DNA of 64,000 nucleotides from Paenibacillus algorifonticola (GCF_000971975.1 NZ_LAQO01000002.1:248001-312000), one strand, 5' to 3'. Counted from the stretch's first letter, positions 44,138 to 54,785 are shown. Notes: generated by a model not told the origin, from the letters alone. Translations and numbers: made by a program.

Positions 44138-46629
44138 TTGCAAGAGTGATAGTAGACGTGCCGAGCCGCCAGACGGATCGGCCATTCGATTATGAGGTGC
44201 CCTCCGCAATGTCCGGCTGGATTGAGGTGGGAAGCCGGGTTGGCGTGCCATTCGGCGGCCGCGTGCTGCAAGGCTTCGTTGTGGAGCTGGCGGCAGAGGC
44301 GGAAGTTGACAGTCGCCGCCTCAAGGCGGTTGCCGAGCTGCTTGATCCGCTGCCGCCGCTGCTTCCTGACTTGATCGGACTAGCCAAATGGATGAGCGAC
44401 AAATATTGCTGCTCCTGGACAACCGCGCTGCAAGCGATGATACCCGCTGCGCTTAAAGGCAAGGCCGAGCGTTATGTGTCGTTGAACGACTCGCTGGATG
44501 AGGAGCTTGAGCAGCTGGCAAGCCGCTTGCCGCAGGAGCTGCTGGATATGCTCTCGCGGCAGCGGCAGACGAAGCTTGAATCGCTGAAGGAGCGGTTCCC
44601 GCAATACGCGCCGGATATTAAAGCGGCGCTGGAAGAAGGCGTACTGCTCGAGCAGACAGCGATTCGCGACCGTTTGGCGATTCGCAAGGTGCTTACGGTG
44701 TTTCCGCCTGCGGATAAGGCAGCGGCTGCGGAGGCGCTAGCAGCATGGCCGACAAAGGCGGGCAAGCAGCGGGAACTGCTTGCCTTCATGCTGGAGCGGG
44801 GCGAGCCAATTGCGCTGCAAGCGCTGCTCGCAGAAGCAGGCGGATCGCCAGCGAGCGTGCGCGCGGTTGCAGCCAAAGGCTTGCTGGAGCTGCGGGAAAT
44901 CGAGCAGCAGCGCGACCCTTATGCGAGCCGCGAGTTCGAGCGTACGGTTCCGCTGCCGCTCACCGAGGGGCAGCAGAGCGTATACACCCGCATAGCAGAT
45001 GCGGTCACGCGCGGTGAGCCGCAAGTATTGCTGCTGCATGGTGTGACAGGTAGCGGCAAAACCGAGGTCTATTTGCAAGCGATCCAGCATTGTCTAAAGC
45101 AAGGCAAGCAGGCGATTGTGCTTGTCCCGGAAATTGCGCTTACCCCGCAAATGGTCGAGCGGTTTAAAGGGCGTTTTGGCGATGCGGTAGCGGTGCTGCA
45201 CAGCCGCTTGTCCAATGGAGAGCGCTATGATGAATGGCGCAAAATTAGAAGCCGCAAAGTACAGGTAGCCATTGGCGCCCGCTCGGCGATTTTTGCACCG
45301 TTTGAACGCATCGGCCTCGTCATTATTGACGAGGAGCATGAATCTTCCTACAAGCAGGAGGAGAGCCCGAAATATCATGCTAGAGATGTATCTGTCCAGC
45401 GTGCAAGGCAGCATGGCGCGGCTGTTGTACTGGGCTCGGCGACGCCATCGCTGGAATCATATGCGGCGGCGAGCAGGCGTCCGGCAGAAGGGCGCGAATC
45501 GTCGCTGCTGCCGATGCCAGACCGCGCCTTGGGCAGACCGCTGCCGCCTGTTACGGTCATTGACATGCGTGCGGAGCTTGCAGCAGGCAATCGCTCGATG
45601 TTCAGCCGAACGCTGCATGAAGGGCTTGTACAGCGGCTGGAGCGAGGCGAGCAGACTGTGCTGCTGCTCAACCGGCGTGGCTATTCAACCTTCGTCATGT
45701 GCCGTTCCTGCGGCTACACAGCGCTTTGTCCGCACTGCGATATTTCGCTGACGTATCATCAGAAGTCGCGGCTGCTGCGCTGCCATTATTGCGGTCATGC
45801 CGAGCAGGCGCCGCAAACCTGTCCATCCTGCGAGAGCGAGCATATCCGTTTTTTCGGTACGGGGACGCAGCGCGTAGAAGAAGAGCTGGCAAAGCTGTTT
45901 CCCGGCATTCGGGTTATTCGAATGGATGTGGACACGACGACGGAGAAAAACGCGCATGAGAAGCTGCTGAAGCGCTTCGGAGACCGTGAAGCGGATGTGC
46001 TGCTTGGCACGCAGATGGTAGCGAAGGGGCTTGATTTTCCATTCGTTACCCTCGTAGGTGTTATTGCGGCAGATACGTCGCTAAATTTGCCTGATTTTCG
46101 CTCAGCGGAACGGACGTTTCAGCTGCTGACGCAGGTGGCAGGCCGTGCTGGCCGCCATCAGCTGCCAGGGGAGGTCGTAGTCCAGACGTATTCACCCGAG
46201 CATTATGCGGTTACGACCGCGCAAAAGCATGATTACATCCGCTTTGTTGAAGAGGAGCTCAAGCATCGTGGCGTTATGGGCTATCCGCCTTATTGCCGGC
46301 TTGTTCTAGTGACGATGTCGCATGAGCAGCTTGCGCTGCTGTCCTCGGTGTCAGAGCAGTTTGCGGAGCGGCTGCGCGAGCTGGCGGCTGAAGAAGGCGT
46401 TTTAGGGCCGCTTGGAGCGGGTTTGCCGCGTGCGCTTGAGGTGCTTGGACCAGTCGCATCGCCTATATCGAGAATGAAAGATCGCTACCGTTTTCAATGT
46501 GTGATAAAATATCGGGGGAACATTGATGTGCCTGCGCTTCTGCGCGCTGCTCTTGCGCCATTCGTTGCAGGCTCGCCGCAGAAGCTCGTGCAGTTCAGCA
46601 TTGATGTAGACCCGCAAGTCATTTTATAG
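44134..46629 (+). CDS. priA: Primosomal replication-restart helicase PriA
   Basis: The 831-residue helicase has the DNA-binding N-terminal domain, Walker A GVTGSGKTEVY (about 302-312), DEEHESSYKQEE (DEAH box), a zinc-binding insertion with four Cys pairs (CRSCGY, CPHCDI, CHYCGH, CPSCES) and motif VI QVAGRAGRH. It restarts stalled replication forks. Its ATG overlaps coaBC, and def follows 27 bases after the stop. Confidence 0.97.
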   Translation: MIARVIVDVPSRQTDRPFDYEVPSAMSGWIEVGSRVGVPFGGRVLQGFVVELAAEAEVDSRRLKAVAELLDPLPPLLPDLIGLAKWMSDKYCCSWTTALQAMIPAALKGKAERYVSLNDSLDEELEQLASRLPQELLDMLSRQRQTKLESLKERFPQYAPDIKAALEEGVLLEQTAIRDRLAIRKVLTVFPPADKAAAAEALAAWPTKAGKQRELLAFMLERGEPIALQALLAEAGGSPASVRAVAAKGLLELREIEQQRDPYASREFERTVPLPLTEGQQSVYTRIADAVTRGEPQVLLLHGVTGSGKTEVYLQAIQHCLKQGKQAIVLVPEIALTPQMVERFKGRFGDAVAVLHSRLSNGERYDEWRKIRSRKVQVAIGARSAIFAPFERIGLVIIDEEHESSYKQEESPKYHARDVSVQRARQHGAAVVLGSATPSLESYAAASRRPAEGRESSLLPMPDRALGRPLPPVTVIDMRAELAAGNRSMFSRTLHEGLVQRLERGEQTVLLLNRRGYSTFVMCRSCGYTALCPHCDISLTYHQKSRLLRCHYCGHAEQAPQTCPSCESEHIRFFGTGTQRVEEELAKLFPGIRVIRMDVDTTTEKNAHEKLLKRFGDREADVLLGTQMVAKGLDFPFVTLVGVIAADTSLNLPDFRSAERTFQLLTQVAGRAGRHQLPGEVVVQTYSPEHYAVTTAQKHDYIRFVEEELKHRGVMGYPPYCRLVLVTMSHEQLALLSSVSEQFAERLRELAAEEGVLGPLGAGLPRALEVLGPVASPISRMKDRYRFQCVIKYRGNIDVPALLRAALAPFVAGSPQKLVQFSIDVDPQVIL

Positions 46630-46656
46630 ATTTCGTCGTAAAGGAAGGGAACGGCA

Positions 46657-47142
46657 ATGGCCATTCGTATTATTGTTAAAGATCCTGATCCCGTTTTGCG
46701 GGAGCCAGCTATGGAAGTTACTAAATTTAATTCCAACTTGAAAAAGCTGCTTAAAGATATGGCGGAAACGATGTATGACGCTGATGGCGTTGGTCTTGCG
46801 GCTCCGCAGGTCGGCATTTCCAAGCGTGTCATCGTGGTAGATATCGGCGATGAAAATGGACTGATCGAAATGGTCAATCCGGTCATCGTGGAAGAAGAAG
46901 GCGAGCAGCTCGGACCTGAGGGCTGCCTGAGTATTCCGAACTTAAACGGAGATGTGATGCGTTCAGACCGCATCGTCGTAAAAGGCCAAAATTCCGATGG
47001 CGAGACGTTTACGGTTGAAGCGCAAGGCTTCCTCTCGCGTGCGTTTCAGCATGAGGTTGACCATTTGAACGGCATTTTGTTCACGGATCTCGCTGAGAGC
47101 GTGTACGATATTTCCGAAAGACAGAAAAAAGGCGGCGAATAA
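46657..47142 (+). CDS. def: Peptide deformylase
   Basis: The 161-residue enzyme removes the formyl group from nascent proteins. Its three motifs are visible: GVGLAAPQVG, EGCLSIP and QHEVDHLNG, which give the Cys and two His metal ligands. It starts after AAGGAAGGG. fmt follows 4 bases later, pairing deformylation with formylation. Confidence 0.98.
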   Translation: MAIRIIVKDPDPVLREPAMEVTKFNSNLKKLLKDMAETMYDADGVGLAAPQVGISKRVIVVDIGDENGLIEMVNPVIVEEEGEQLGPEGCLSIPNLNGDVMRSDRIVVKGQNSDGETFTVEAQGFLSRAFQHEVDHLNGILFTDLAESVYDISERQKKGGE

Positions 47143-47146
47143 AGCC

Positions 47147-48124
47147 ATGCGTATTGTATTTATGGGGACGCCGGAGTTCGCCGTCCCTTCTTTGCAGTTG
47201 TTAATCAATAAAGGCTATGAGGTCGTGGCAGTTGTCACGCAGCCGGATCGTCCAAAGGGGCGTAAGCGGACGCTTACGCCTCCGCCTGTGAAAGAAGCGG
47301 CACTGGCTTTAGGCTTGCCCGTTTTGCAGCCTGAGCGCATGCGCAGCAGCGAAGCGGCCCAGGCGCTGGCACAGTATCGTCCTGATTTAATTGTGACCGC
47401 TGCTTATGGGCAGATTTTGCCTAAAGGTGTGCTGGAGCTGCCGCGTCTTGGCTGCATCAACGTTCATGGCTCGCTGCTGCCTCGCTATCGCGGCGGGGCG
47501 CCGATTCAGCGTGCCATTATTAATGGAGAGACGGTAACTGGCGTAACGATTATGTATATGGCTGAAGGACTGGACACTGGCGATATGATCAGCAAGGTCG
47601 AAGTCGCCATTACCGATGAGGATACATCGGGCTCGCTGTTTGAGAAGCTTAGCGCTGCTGGAGCGGAGCTGCTGGAGCAGACGCTGCCAGGCATTATTTC
47701 AGGCGTTGCGACGGCAACGGAGCAGCAGCACGAGCTCGCTACTTATGCGCCGAATTTGTCGCGTGAGGATGAACGGATTGATTGGGCGAAATCTGCCCGC
47801 CAAATTTATAATCAAGTGCGCGGCCTGTCACCGATGGCCGGTGCATTCACTTATTTGAACGGCGAGCTGTTCAAAGTATGGGCTTGCGCGAAGCCTGTGG
47901 AGCCCGCTGGTGCTGACAGTGCTGCTGCAGCGCGGCTAGGAACGGTGCGCGAAGCGGGTGGAGCCGGCATCACCGTACAAACGGGTGAAGGCGTACTCGT
48001 TCTTACGCAAATTCAGCCAGCAGGCAAAAAAGCGATGTCGGCAGCTGAATGGCTGAAAGGCTCACGGCTGGCTGAAGGCACTGTCTTCGGCGAAGCAAGC
48101 GAGACAAGCGGTGCAGAGCTATGA
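47147..48124 (+). CDS. fmt: Methionyl-tRNA formyltransferase
   Basis: The 325-residue enzyme formylates Met-tRNA using 10-formyl-THF. It shows NVHGSLLPRYRGGAPIQRA (catalytic Asn/His and formyl-THF loop) and a C-terminal OB-like domain. Its stop overlaps the rsmB ATG by four bases. Confidence 0.97.
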   Translation: MRIVFMGTPEFAVPSLQLLINKGYEVVAVVTQPDRPKGRKRTLTPPPVKEAALALGLPVLQPERMRSSEAAQALAQYRPDLIVTAAYGQILPKGVLELPRLGCINVHGSLLPRYRGGAPIQRAIINGETVTGVTIMYMAEGLDTGDMISKVEVAITDEDTSGSLFEKLSAAGAELLEQTLPGIISGVATATEQQHELATYAPNLSREDERIDWAKSARQIYNQVRGLSPMAGAFTYLNGELFKVWACAKPVEPAGADSAAAARLGTVREAGGAGITVQTGEGVLVLTQIQPAGKKAMSAAEWLKGSRLAEGTVFGEASETSGAEL

Positions 48125-49728
48125 GTGAGCAAAAGCAAGTCAAGCCTGCGCAAGCAGCAGGAAAGGCTGGACGGCCGCAGCAGCAGAAAAATTCAGCGGC
48201 GCCTTCTTCTAAGGCTGCTGCGCAAGGACGTCGCCCGCAAGCTGGGGGCAAATCAGGTAACAAATCCCGCTCTGCTGGATCTGCTGGAGGACAAGCGTCC
48301 AGTGGTAGCAATCGTGCGGCAGGCCAGGCGGGAGCGCACAAAAGCGGCTCGCCACGTGCTCCTCGTACCCCAAGGGAGCTGGCGCTGGATATTTTGGTAA
48401 GTGTTGCAGGAGCCGGGGCTTACAGCAATCTCAAGCTCAATCAGGCGCTGCAGGATGCTCAGCTATCGCGCGCGGATGCGGGCCTGGCTACCGAGCTGGT
48501 ATATGGAACGATTCAGTACCAGCGCACGCTCGATTATTGGCTGGGGCGCTTCGTGGCGAAAGGCTTCAATAAGCTGCAGCCGTGGGTGCATCAACTGCTG
48601 CGGATGAGTGCTTACCAGCTGCTGTATTTGGACCGGATTCCGGTTCATGCCGCAGTTAACGAAGCGGTTGCCATTGCCAAGAAGCGGGGTCATCAGGGTA
48701 TTTCCGGCATGGTCAATGGCGTGCTGCGCAGTATGGACCGCAGCCGGGCAGAGCTTGAGCCGTCCGCAATTAAAGCTGGATCACCGGCAGAAAAGCTCGC
48801 GATCCTCCATTCCTACCCTGACTGGCTCGTTAAACGCTGGGTGCTTGCTTACGGCGAGCAAACGGCTGAAGCCATTTGTGCGGCGGGCAATGATTCTCCG
48901 CATGCAAGCGTGCGGGTGAACCCCGCTCGAGCAACTAGAGCTGAAGCGATTGACCAGCTTGCTGAGCTTGGACTTGACGCTGACGTATCGCCGCTTGCTT
49001 CCGCAGGCATTACGATTCGCCGCGGCGGCAACTTGGCGGATACGGCCGGCTTTCGCGAAGGGCTGTGGACGATGCAGGATGAAAGCTCGATGCTCGTGGC
49101 CGAGGTCGTTGCACCAGCAGCTGGCATGCAGGTGCTGGATTGCTGCGCTGCTCCGGGAGGCAAAACGACGCATTTGGCCGAGCTCATGGGCAATAAAGGC
49201 AAAGTGTGGGCGAACGATTTGCACCCGCATAAACGGCAGCTTATTATTGATCAGTCTTCGCGGCTCGGTTTGACGAACGTTGAGGCCATAACAAGCGACG
49301 CGGCGCAGTTGTCTGAGCGTTTTGCCAGTGGTTCGATGGATGCTGTGCTGCTGGATGCGCCTTGCTCGGGCTTTGGCGTCATCCGGCGCAAGCCGGAAAT
49401 CAAGTGGACGAAGACGGCTGCTGATGTAGCCGCTATTGCGGACATTCAGCGCGAGCTGCTTGAAGCGGTGAGCGGTCTCGTTAAGCCGGGCGGTGTGCTC
49501 GTCTACAGCACATGCACCATTGAACGGTCCGAGAATGAGGAGCAGGTGGAGCATTTTCTGCAGGCGCATCCTGAATTTGAGCTGGACCGCAATTGGCCGG
49601 AATCTATCCTTCATGCCTTGCAGGAGGCGGGAGCGATTGACGAGGGGTTTAAAGGTTATGCGCAGCTGCTTCCGCAGCATTATGGCAGCGATGGTTTCTT
49701 CATTGCCCGCCTGCTAAGGCGCGCCTAA
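48121..49728 (+). CDS. rsmB: 16S rRNA (cytosine-967-C5)-methyltransferase
   Basis: The 535-residue protein methylates C967 of 16S rRNA. A NusB-like domain (about 85-210) and a SAM methyltransferase domain (about 290-535) are present, with CAAPGGKTTHLAEL, DAPCSGFGVIRRKPEIKW (catalytic Cys) and YSTCTIERSENEEQ. The first 80 residues form a Gln/Ala/Gly/Lys/Ser-rich low-complexity extension absent from the usual 450-residue enzymes. The ATGA overlap with fmt supports this start. Confidence 0.94.
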   Translation: MSEQKQVKPAQAAGKAGRPQQQKNSAAPSSKAAAQGRRPQAGGKSGNKSRSAGSAGGQASSGSNRAAGQAGAHKSGSPRAPRTPRELALDILVSVAGAGAYSNLKLNQALQDAQLSRADAGLATELVYGTIQYQRTLDYWLGRFVAKGFNKLQPWVHQLLRMSAYQLLYLDRIPVHAAVNEAVAIAKKRGHQGISGMVNGVLRSMDRSRAELEPSAIKAGSPAEKLAILHSYPDWLVKRWVLAYGEQTAEAICAAGNDSPHASVRVNPARATRAEAIDQLAELGLDADVSPLASAGITIRRGGNLADTAGFREGLWTMQDESSMLVAEVVAPAAGMQVLDCCAAPGGKTTHLAELMGNKGKVWANDLHPHKRQLIIDQSSRLGLTNVEAITSDAAQLSERFASGSMDAVLLDAPCSGFGVIRRKPEIKWTKTAADVAAIADIQRELLEAVSGLVKPGGVLVYSTCTIERSENEEQVEHFLQAHPEFELDRNWPESILHALQEAGAIDEGFKGYAQLLPQHYGSDGFFIARLLRRA

Positions 49729-49832
49729 CCGTTGCCTGTGGTTCGTGATGGACGTTTGTGGTAAAATAAATCATCAGCGGCGCAGGTAGAGAGCCTTTGT
49801 CGCGCTACTATACAGTCAGGTGTGATAATTTA

Positions 49833-50879
49833 ATGAAACCTTTTATTTACGACTATACGCTCGAACAGCTGCAAGATTGGATGAAAGAGAACGGCGAGCC
49901 GGCGTTTCGCGCAGGCCAGCTGTACGATTGGCTGTACGTCAAGCGCGTAACTAGCTTTGAAGAGATGAGCAACTTGTCCAAATCGCTCAGAACGAAGCTG
50001 TTTGACCAATTTCAATTTGTGACGCTTACCGAAATAACGAAATTCGAGTCCAAGGATGGAACCATCAAGTTTCTGTTCGGGCTGCATGACAATCATGCAA
50101 TCGAAACCGTTATTATGCGTCATAATTATGGCAATAGCATTTGCGTGACAACGCAGGTCGGCTGCCGGATCGGCTGTACCTTTTGTGCGTCGACGCTTGG
50201 CGGTTTGAAGCGAAATTTAACGGCTGGTGAAATTATTGCCCAAGTTGTTGTAGCGCAGCAAATGCTGGACGTTACGAATGAACGCGTATCAAGCATCGTC
50301 ATCATGGGTTCTGGCGAGCCGTTTGAAAATTATGACGCAACGATGATGTTTTTGCGTACGATGATTCATGAGAAAGGCCTCAACATCGGGCAACGCCATA
50401 TTACGGTTTCGACCAGCGGCATCGTGCCGAGCATGTACAAATTTGCCGACGAAAATACACAAATCAATCTGGCCCTTTCCATTCATGCGCCGAATGATAC
50501 GCTGCGCTCCAAGCTGATGCCGGTTAACCGCCGCTTTCCGTTCGAGGAAGTGATGGAGGCTTGCCGTTATTATTTGGCGAAGACGGGCCGCCGCATTACG
50601 TTTGAGTATGCCTTGATCGGTGGAGTCAATGACCGTCCTGAGCACGCTCAAGAGCTGGCGGATGTGCTGCAAGGACTGCTGTGCCACGTCAATTTGATTC
50701 CGGTCAACCATGTGCCGGAGCGAAATTATGTGCGTACGCCACGGGAGGATATTTTTGAGTTTCAGCGTATACTGGAGAAAAATAAAATAAATGCAACGAT
50801 TCGCAGGGAGCAAGGGCATGATATTGCCGCCGCTTGCGGACAGCTTCGTGCGAAGCACATGGAGTCTACTACGAGGTGA
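49833..50879 (+). CDS. rlmN: 23S rRNA (adenine-2503-C2)-methyltransferase
   Basis: The 348-residue radical SAM enzyme methylates A2503 of 23S rRNA and A37 of some tRNAs. It shows CRIGCTFC (cluster-binding CxxxCxxC), the second catalytic Cys in DIAAACGQL and the family start [16 protein letters not shown]. An in-frame TTG at 49797 exists, but the ATG matches the B. subtilis protein. The stop is 6 bases before prpC. Confidence 0.96.
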   Translation: MKPFIYDYTLEQLQDWMKENGEPAFRAGQLYDWLYVKRVTSFEEMSNLSKSLRTKLFDQFQFVTLTEITKFESKDGTIKFLFGLHDNHAIETVIMRHNYGNSICVTTQVGCRIGCTFCASTLGGLKRNLTAGEIIAQVVVAQQMLDVTNERVSSIVIMGSGEPFENYDATMMFLRTMIHEKGLNIGQRHITVSTSGIVPSMYKFADENTQINLALSIHAPNDTLRSKLMPVNRRFPFEEVMEACRYYLAKTGRRITFEYALIGGVNDRPEHAQELADVLQGLLCHVNLIPVNHVPERNYVRTPREDIFEFQRILEKNKINATIRREQGHDIAAACGQLRAKHMESTTR

Positions 50880-50885
50880 TAACGG

Positions 50886-51668
50886 TTGATTACGGCAAAC
50901 CTGAGCGATATCGGAAAAGTTCGTCAAGTCAATGAAGATCATTCATGGGTAGGGCAGCTGGAGAATGGCATCACGTTTGCTATAGTCGCTGACGGGATGG
51001 GTGGCCATCAGGCGGGCGATGTAGCGAGCCAGCTGGCAGTTAATACATTCCGTGAAATGCTGGAGCCGATTGCGGCTAGACCTGACTTTTCCATTGAGGA
51101 AGGCAAGGCATTTTTGCGCAAAGCCATTGTAGGTGCGAATGACGTCGTTTATGACATGGCATCGCGCAATGAGCAATATTATAATATGGGCACTACGATA
51201 GTCGCTGCCATGTTTCAAGGGCGGGAAGCCGTCATCGGACATATTGGCGACAGCCGCGCCTATGTCATTTCCAAAAGCTGCATTGTGCAGTTGACGGAGG
51301 ATCATACGCTTGTCAATGAGCTGCTGAAATCGGGGCAGATTAGCGAGAAGGAGGCGGCTGTCCATCCACGGCGCAATGTGCTCACCCGGGCGGTAGGCAC
51401 CGATGCGTCTGTTGAGGTTGATATACAGACGATTTCCTACTCGGCTGATGATTTTATACTGCTTTGCAGCGATGGGCTGACGAATATGGTCAGCGATGAT
51501 CAAATTATGTATACGGTAACGAAGGGTGGAGCGAGCCTGAAAGATAAAGCGGAGCATCTCATCCATTTGGCGCTGCGCGCTGGCGGGGACGATAATGTAA
51601 CCGTCGTGCTGCTGCAAGTAAATTCCAGCGCAGATCGAGAGGAGTGTACAGCTGATGATAGGGCATAA
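50886..51668 (+). CDS. prpC: PP2C-type serine/threonine phosphatase PrpC
   Basis: The 260-residue phosphatase has the PP2C metal motifs in order (VNEDHS, VADGMGGHQAG, GDSRAYV, SDGLTNMV, GGDDNVTVV). It reverses phosphorylation by PrkC. It begins with TTG after GAGGTGATAACGG. Its last 14 bases overlap the start of prkC, as in other Firmicutes. Confidence 0.96.
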   Translation: MITANLSDIGKVRQVNEDHSWVGQLENGITFAIVADGMGGHQAGDVASQLAVNTFREMLEPIAARPDFSIEEGKAFLRKAIVGANDVVYDMASRNEQYYNMGTTIVAAMFQGREAVIGHIGDSRAYVISKSCIVQLTEDHTLVNELLKSGQISEKEAAVHPRRNVLTRAVGTDASVEVDIQTISYSADDFILLCSDGLTNMVSDDQIMYTVTKGGASLKDKAEHLIHLALRAGGDDNVTVVLLQVNSSADREECTADDRA

Positions 51669-53853
51669 TTTAGGCGGTCGCTATGAAATTCTGACTCGCA
51701 TCGGCGGAGGCGGCATGGCGCTTGTCTATAAAGCCCATGACGTCCTGTTGAACCGCAATGTGGCGGTTAAAGTGCTGCGCCAGCAGTTTGTGCATGATGA
51801 AGAATTTATTCGTAGATTTCGCCGTGAGGCGCAGTCTGCAGCTGCGTTATCCCATCCAAATGTCGTCAGCATCTATGATGTAGGACAAGAGGAAGATACG
51901 CATTATATCGTTATGGAATATATCGAAGGCAGCAATCTTAATGAAATTATTCAGGAGCGTGCGCCGCTGCAGGCGGATGAATCGGTTCGTATTGCCATTC
52001 AAATCTGCGATGCGCTGGGCCATGCCCATCAGAATCATATTATTCATCGCGATATTAAACCACATAATATTTTGATCGGTAAAAATGGCAGGGTCAAGGT
52101 AACCGATTTCGGTATTGCCCGTGCGGTTACTTCTTCTACAATTACCCAGACAGGCTCGGTGCTTGGCTCGGTCCATTATTTTTCTCCTGAGCATGCAAAA
52201 GGAGTAAGTACAGGCGAGAAATCCGACTTGTATTCGCTTGGCATTGTGCTCTATCAGATGCTGACCGGCAATTTGCCTTTTCTGGGAGAAAGCCCAATCA
52301 GCGTCGCTTTGAAGCATTTGCAGGAAACATTTGAGGAGCCGCGCGTTGTAAACCCTCATATTCCGCAAAGTGTGGAAAACGTCATTTTACGGGCGATGCG
52401 CAAAAATCCGGGGGAACGTTACCATTCGGCTCAGGAAATGCTGAACGATCTGGAAACCTGCCTCGCCCCTAATCGAAGGAATGAGGAGAAGGTTTCATTT
52501 GCCCATGTGAATGATCTGGATGAGACCCGTGTCATGCCAGCCATTCGCGGCAGTGATATCCGTCCCATTCGCCAGAGCGAGTCAAGCTTTGAGAAGGCGG
52601 AGGTTTCTTCGGGACAGACGGGCCGGCAGGGAGATAAAGAAGTTCTGAATAAGAAAGCAAAAGGCTGGAAGCGACCGACGATAATCGTGGCAAGCACGCT
52701 GGTTGTCCTGGCATTCATAATATGGGGATTCGTGACATTGCTTGACCGGCTGGATGTAGCGGAAGTGAATGTGCCGTACGTTGTCGGCCTCGATTTGGAG
52801 CAGGCGACGGCAAAGCTTGATGAATTTGGGCTGAAGGTGCAGGAACCGACGATACGGGAGTTCCGCGACGATATACCGATTAATCAGGTATTCGAGCAGA
52901 CGAAGAAAAATATGCGCGTCAAGCAGGGCTCGTTCATACAGCTATCTGTGAGTGATGGGCCGATGCTGAAGAAGCTTGGCGATTACCGGGGCAAGACGCT
53001 GCAGGCGGTTAAGGATGAGCTTTCGGCGCTTGGCATCAATCCGGATACGCAAATCGATGTTGAAGAAGTATTCAGCGAGCAGGAAGTGGATACGGTTGTG
53101 ACACAACAGCCGGAGCCGGGAACGGATTTTGATCCGAATACAGTGAAATTCCAGTTTATGGTCAGCAAAGGCATGGAAACGATTAAAATGCCGAATTTGA
53201 TTGGCAAAACAGTAGCTGAGGCTAAAGATATGGTGAAGGCAAATGGGCTGACGCTTTCAGACGATGATATTTTGTATGAGCCGAGCTATGTGCAAGCCAA
53301 GGGCCTCGTGCTCAATCAATATCCATACAAGCCAAATGACCTTGTTCCGAAAGACGCAAAAATCTCCATTCGAGTCAGCTCAGGTCCTTCTGCGGAAGCG
53401 AAAGAGCATCAGTTCAATGTTGTCATTTCGCCAGCGAAGGCTGGAAAAACGAGCGAAATCCGCATCGTCTACACCGACTCTAGAGGACAGAATATTGAAT
53501 GGGGCAGAAACCAAATTCAAGATACCCAGACGTTCCCCGTAACCGTTGTCCTGGCACCGAACACTGAGGCCATGATTACGATTTATCGGGACAGTCAGTT
53601 TGTCGATACGAAATCCGTCACTTACGATCAACTGGCGCAAAGCAGCAGTTCATCTACCGTCACGGTGCCGGGCGAAGATGAACAGGTGACAACGCCTGTT
53701 ACAGAAGAGCCTACCGTATCGGAATCGCCAGCTCCTGAACCGACAGTGGAGCCGGATCAATCGGAGGTTAACGACAGCGATGACCAAGGAAGCGAACAGG
53801 GAGAAGCGGAAGGAAAAGGCAAAGGAAAAGGAAAAGATGAGCAGCAGCCATAA
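51655..53853 (+). CDS. prkC: PASTA-domain serine/threonine kinase PrkC
   Basis: The 732-residue membrane kinase has an N-terminal Hanks-type kinase domain (about 10-275; GGGGMALVYKA, HRDIKPHNIL, DFGIARAV), one membrane helix (about 345-365) and three PASTA repeats (about 372-585) that sense muropeptides outside. A further extracellular beta domain (about 590-680) and an acidic, Pro/Glu-rich tail ending in [13 protein letters not shown] follow. In B. subtilis PrkC acts in spore germination and wall homeostasis. Its last 17 bases overlap rsgA. Confidence 0.96.
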   Translation: MIGHNLGGRYEILTRIGGGGMALVYKAHDVLLNRNVAVKVLRQQFVHDEEFIRRFRREAQSAAALSHPNVVSIYDVGQEEDTHYIVMEYIEGSNLNEIIQERAPLQADESVRIAIQICDALGHAHQNHIIHRDIKPHNILIGKNGRVKVTDFGIARAVTSSTITQTGSVLGSVHYFSPEHAKGVSTGEKSDLYSLGIVLYQMLTGNLPFLGESPISVALKHLQETFEEPRVVNPHIPQSVENVILRAMRKNPGERYHSAQEMLNDLETCLAPNRRNEEKVSFAHVNDLDETRVMPAIRGSDIRPIRQSESSFEKAEVSSGQTGRQGDKEVLNKKAKGWKRPTIIVASTLVVLAFIIWGFVTLLDRLDVAEVNVPYVVGLDLEQATAKLDEFGLKVQEPTIREFRDDIPINQVFEQTKKNMRVKQGSFIQLSVSDGPMLKKLGDYRGKTLQAVKDELSALGINPDTQIDVEEVFSEQEVDTVVTQQPEPGTDFDPNTVKFQFMVSKGMETIKMPNLIGKTVAEAKDMVKANGLTLSDDDILYEPSYVQAKGLVLNQYPYKPNDLVPKDAKISIRVSSGPSAEAKEHQFNVVISPAKAGKTSEIRIVYTDSRGQNIEWGRNQIQDTQTFPVTVVLAPNTEAMITIYRDSQFVDTKSVTYDQLAQSSSSSTVTVPGEDEQVTTPVTEEPTVSESPAPEPTVEPDQSEVNDSDDQGSEQGEAEGKGKGKGKDEQQP

Positions 53854-54778
53854 TCACGCATCTCTTGAGCTTCGCGGACGCATTGTGAAGGCGCTCAGCG
53901 GATATTATTACGTATTGCCTGATGATGCTGAATCTCAGGATGCAACGGTACAATGCCGCGGGCGCGGTGTTTTGAAAAACAAAGGCATTACGCCATTAGT
54001 CGGTGACGAAGTTGTGTATAGCCTTACGGAGAACGGCGAGGGAACGGTAGAGCGGGTATTACCTCGCTCTTCCGAGCTTATACGCCCCCCGGTAGCCAAT
54101 ATTGACGTGGCGATGCTGGTTTTTTCCGTAACGGAACCAGCGCTCAATTTAACGCTGCTGGATAAGTTTCTTGTGCATATTGAGCATGCGGAAATTGAAG
54201 CGGTGCTTTGCCTCAGCAAGCAGGATTTGGAGCATGATGGCGAGGAGACAGAAGCGGCGGCTGAAGCTGCCGCTTCTGTCAACCGCATTTATTCGGCTAT
54301 TGGCTACGAGATATATGGGACAAGCGCAAGAATAGGCAAGGGCATTGAGGAGCTTCAGCAGCGGCTGCAAGGGCATCTGGCGGTTTTTGCCGGGCAATCA
54401 GGCGTAGGTAAATCTTCGCTGCTTAATGCAATTGTTCCTGGACTGCAGCTTGAGACGAATGCGATCAGCAACCGCCTTGGACGCGGCAAGCATACGACGA
54501 GGCATGTGGAGCTGATTGAAATTGGCGGGGGTTATGTAGCCGATACGCCTGGCTTTAGCCAGCTCGATTTCACCGAGCTTGGCATTGAAGATTTAGGCTA
54601 CTGTTTTCGGGAAATTCGCGCGTTGTCTCCGGACTGCAAATTCCGTGGCTGCACGCATGTGCAGGAGCCGGGCTGCGCCGTCCTTGCTGCTTTGGCAGAA
54701 GGGAAAATAGAACCAAGCCGCCATGAAAATTACTTGCAGTTCTTAAATGAAATGAAAGATAAAAAACGGAGGTACTGA
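53837..54778 (+). CDS. rsgA: Ribosome small subunit-dependent GTPase RsgA
   Basis: The 313-residue circularly permuted GTPase aids 30S maturation. It has an N-terminal OB fold, then G motifs in permuted order ([28 protein letters not shown]) and a C-terminal zinc knuckle ([19 protein letters not shown]). The start is taken at the ATG at 53837, just after a purine-rich AAAGGAAAAG stretch within the end of prkC; an upstream in-frame ATG at 53780 would add a Lys/Glu-rich tail. Confidence 0.94.
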   Translation: MSSSHNHASLELRGRIVKALSGYYYVLPDDAESQDATVQCRGRGVLKNKGITPLVGDEVVYSLTENGEGTVERVLPRSSELIRPPVANIDVAMLVFSVTEPALNLTLLDKFLVHIEHAEIEAVLCLSKQDLEHDGEETEAAAEAAASVNRIYSAIGYEIYGTSARIGKGIEELQQRLQGHLAVFAGQSGVGKSSLLNAIVPGLQLETNAISNRLGRGKHTTRHVELIEIGGGYVADTPGFSQLDFTELGIEDLGYCFREIRALSPDCKFRGCTHVQEPGCAVLAALAEGKIEPSRHENYLQFLNEMKDKKRRY

Positions 54779-54785
54779 TAAACCC

